Source: Pedobacter punctiformis (GTDB lineage: Bacteria > Bacteroidota > Bacteroidia > Sphingobacteriales > Sphingobacteriaceae). Taken from it: 64,000 nt of DNA. The number at the start of each line of letters is the position of its first letter. Positions within the stretch are counted from its first letter, which is position 1. A program made the position numbers and the translations under genes. Below, piece after piece: positions 63,601 to 64,000 of this stretch. Location: positions 434,001 to 498,000 of the forward strand of contig NZ_JAPWGM010000003.1 in the NCBI RefSeq assembly GCF_027213715.1, in the 5' to 3' direction. The notes under the pieces are model-generated. The model was not told the origin of the DNA and searched no databases. It saw nothing but the letters and a program-made list of their open reading frames with translations.

Positions 63601-64000
63601 ACATTAAAAAGCTCATCCAAATGTGTTTCACGCTCCAAACCATAATCTGCAGCAATTTTTTTAATTTTTTCTTTACGAAGGTTTTCATCAAAAAAAACCT
63701 GCAACTCAGGTCGTTTCAAAATATTATATAAAACCTGTGCCTGATGTTCGCATAATTTATTTTTAGGCGCAGCACACCTGCAGGAAAGTTTAACGGTATT
63801 TTGACTTTGCTGAACCTGAACAATTGGGAATAGCAACGCAGAGGATTCATGGCTGAAAGCTCCAAAATCTATTTCCAGTTGTTCAGGAAAAACGTTATAA
63901 AAACCTTTAGCATCGGTATAAATTTGCTGATTAAGGTGTTTTAAAATCACCAGATTGCTCAGATCCTTCAGGTTAAAACCCTTTAAAATATAATCATACG
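60654..64000 (-). CDS. SNF2-family DEAD/DEAH-like helicase with SWIM zinc finger (5' end outside the window)
   Basis: The visible part has more than 1100 codons. A SWIM finger near the N-terminus ([17 protein letters not shown]) is followed by a long linker, then the SNF2 ATPase: Walker A in [12 protein letters not shown], DEAH-like [19 protein letters not shown], and the C-terminal helicase half with [19 protein letters not shown] and [21 protein letters not shown]. These are HepA/RapA-like translocases that remodel protein-DNA or transcription complexes. The frame stays open to the right edge (upstream residues [16 protein letters not shown]), so the GTG at 63950 is not the true start. Confidence 0.93.
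   Translation of the reverse strand, partial: [1114 protein letters not shown]

Overview
This 64 kb window is a chromosomal segment of a Bacteroidota bacterium, most likely Sphingobacteriaceae and close to Pedobacter (placement by protein recognition; no search was run). The signs are AT-rich intergenic DNA, -7 boxes of the TAnnTTTG type, almost no Shine-Dalgarno sites, a TonB-dependent receptor with a carboxypeptidase-like N-terminal extension, lipoproteins with S-C-K-K lipoboxes, a secreted sulfatase, and family-typical gene orders (pheT-coiled-coil-zapA-rny; mreBCD-mrdA-rodA; rpsU-xerC-hpf beside tRNA-tuf). No rRNA operon, prophage, insertion sequence or CRISPR array was seen.

Layout. 0.1-8.2 kb: tRNA maturation (cca, miaA) around a PRiA4-like acidic protein, then a GDSL lipoprotein/FadL pair, a DUF3467 protein and a sulfatase. 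8.3-25.3 kb: the transcription/translation super-cluster, all on the minus strand: tRNA-Thr, tRNA-Tyr, tRNA-Gly, tRNA-Thr, tuf, tRNA-Trp, secE, nusG, then rplK-rplA-rplJ-rplL-rpoB-rpoC. Four secreted or lipoprotein genes of unknown role, bounded by their own terminators, interrupt it between nusG and rplK. 25.7-30.6 kb: hpf, xerC, rpsU, small proteins, an acyl-CoA dehydrogenase and a helix-hairpin-helix protein. 30.7-40.9 kb: an OlsF-like two-domain acyltransferase, envelope proteins of uncertain role, two small proteins, a surface-lipoprotein/TonB-receptor operon and an Mpo1-like protein. Several promoters here carry 11-nt phased TAA arrays that run into the -7 box; one seems to drive a small RNA. 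41-48 kb: rny, a candidate 6S-like RNA, zapA, a coiled-coil protein, pheT, a nuclease/phosphatase, radC and rpsT. 48.4-56.8 kb: purN, purH and the rod-shape operon mreBCD-mrdA-rodA. 56.9-64 kb: an acidic unknown protein, tdk, an NAD-binding protein, a cluster of palindromic repeats around a GIY-YIG nuclease gene, and an SNF2 helicase that runs off the right edge.

The observations most worth following are: (1) the GIY-YIG gene held between 30-bp direct copies of one end of a palindromic repeat family that is also scattered elsewhere in the window; (2) the seven-fold TAA-N8 array upstream of the TonB-receptor operon, with shorter versions at a small protein gene and at a candidate small RNA; (3) strong Shine-Dalgarno sites on rpsU and hpf in an otherwise SD-poor region; (4) the accessory block with a zincin lipoprotein breaking the nusG-rplK junction; and (5) intergenic hairpins that share a 'word repeat' architecture but not a sequence.
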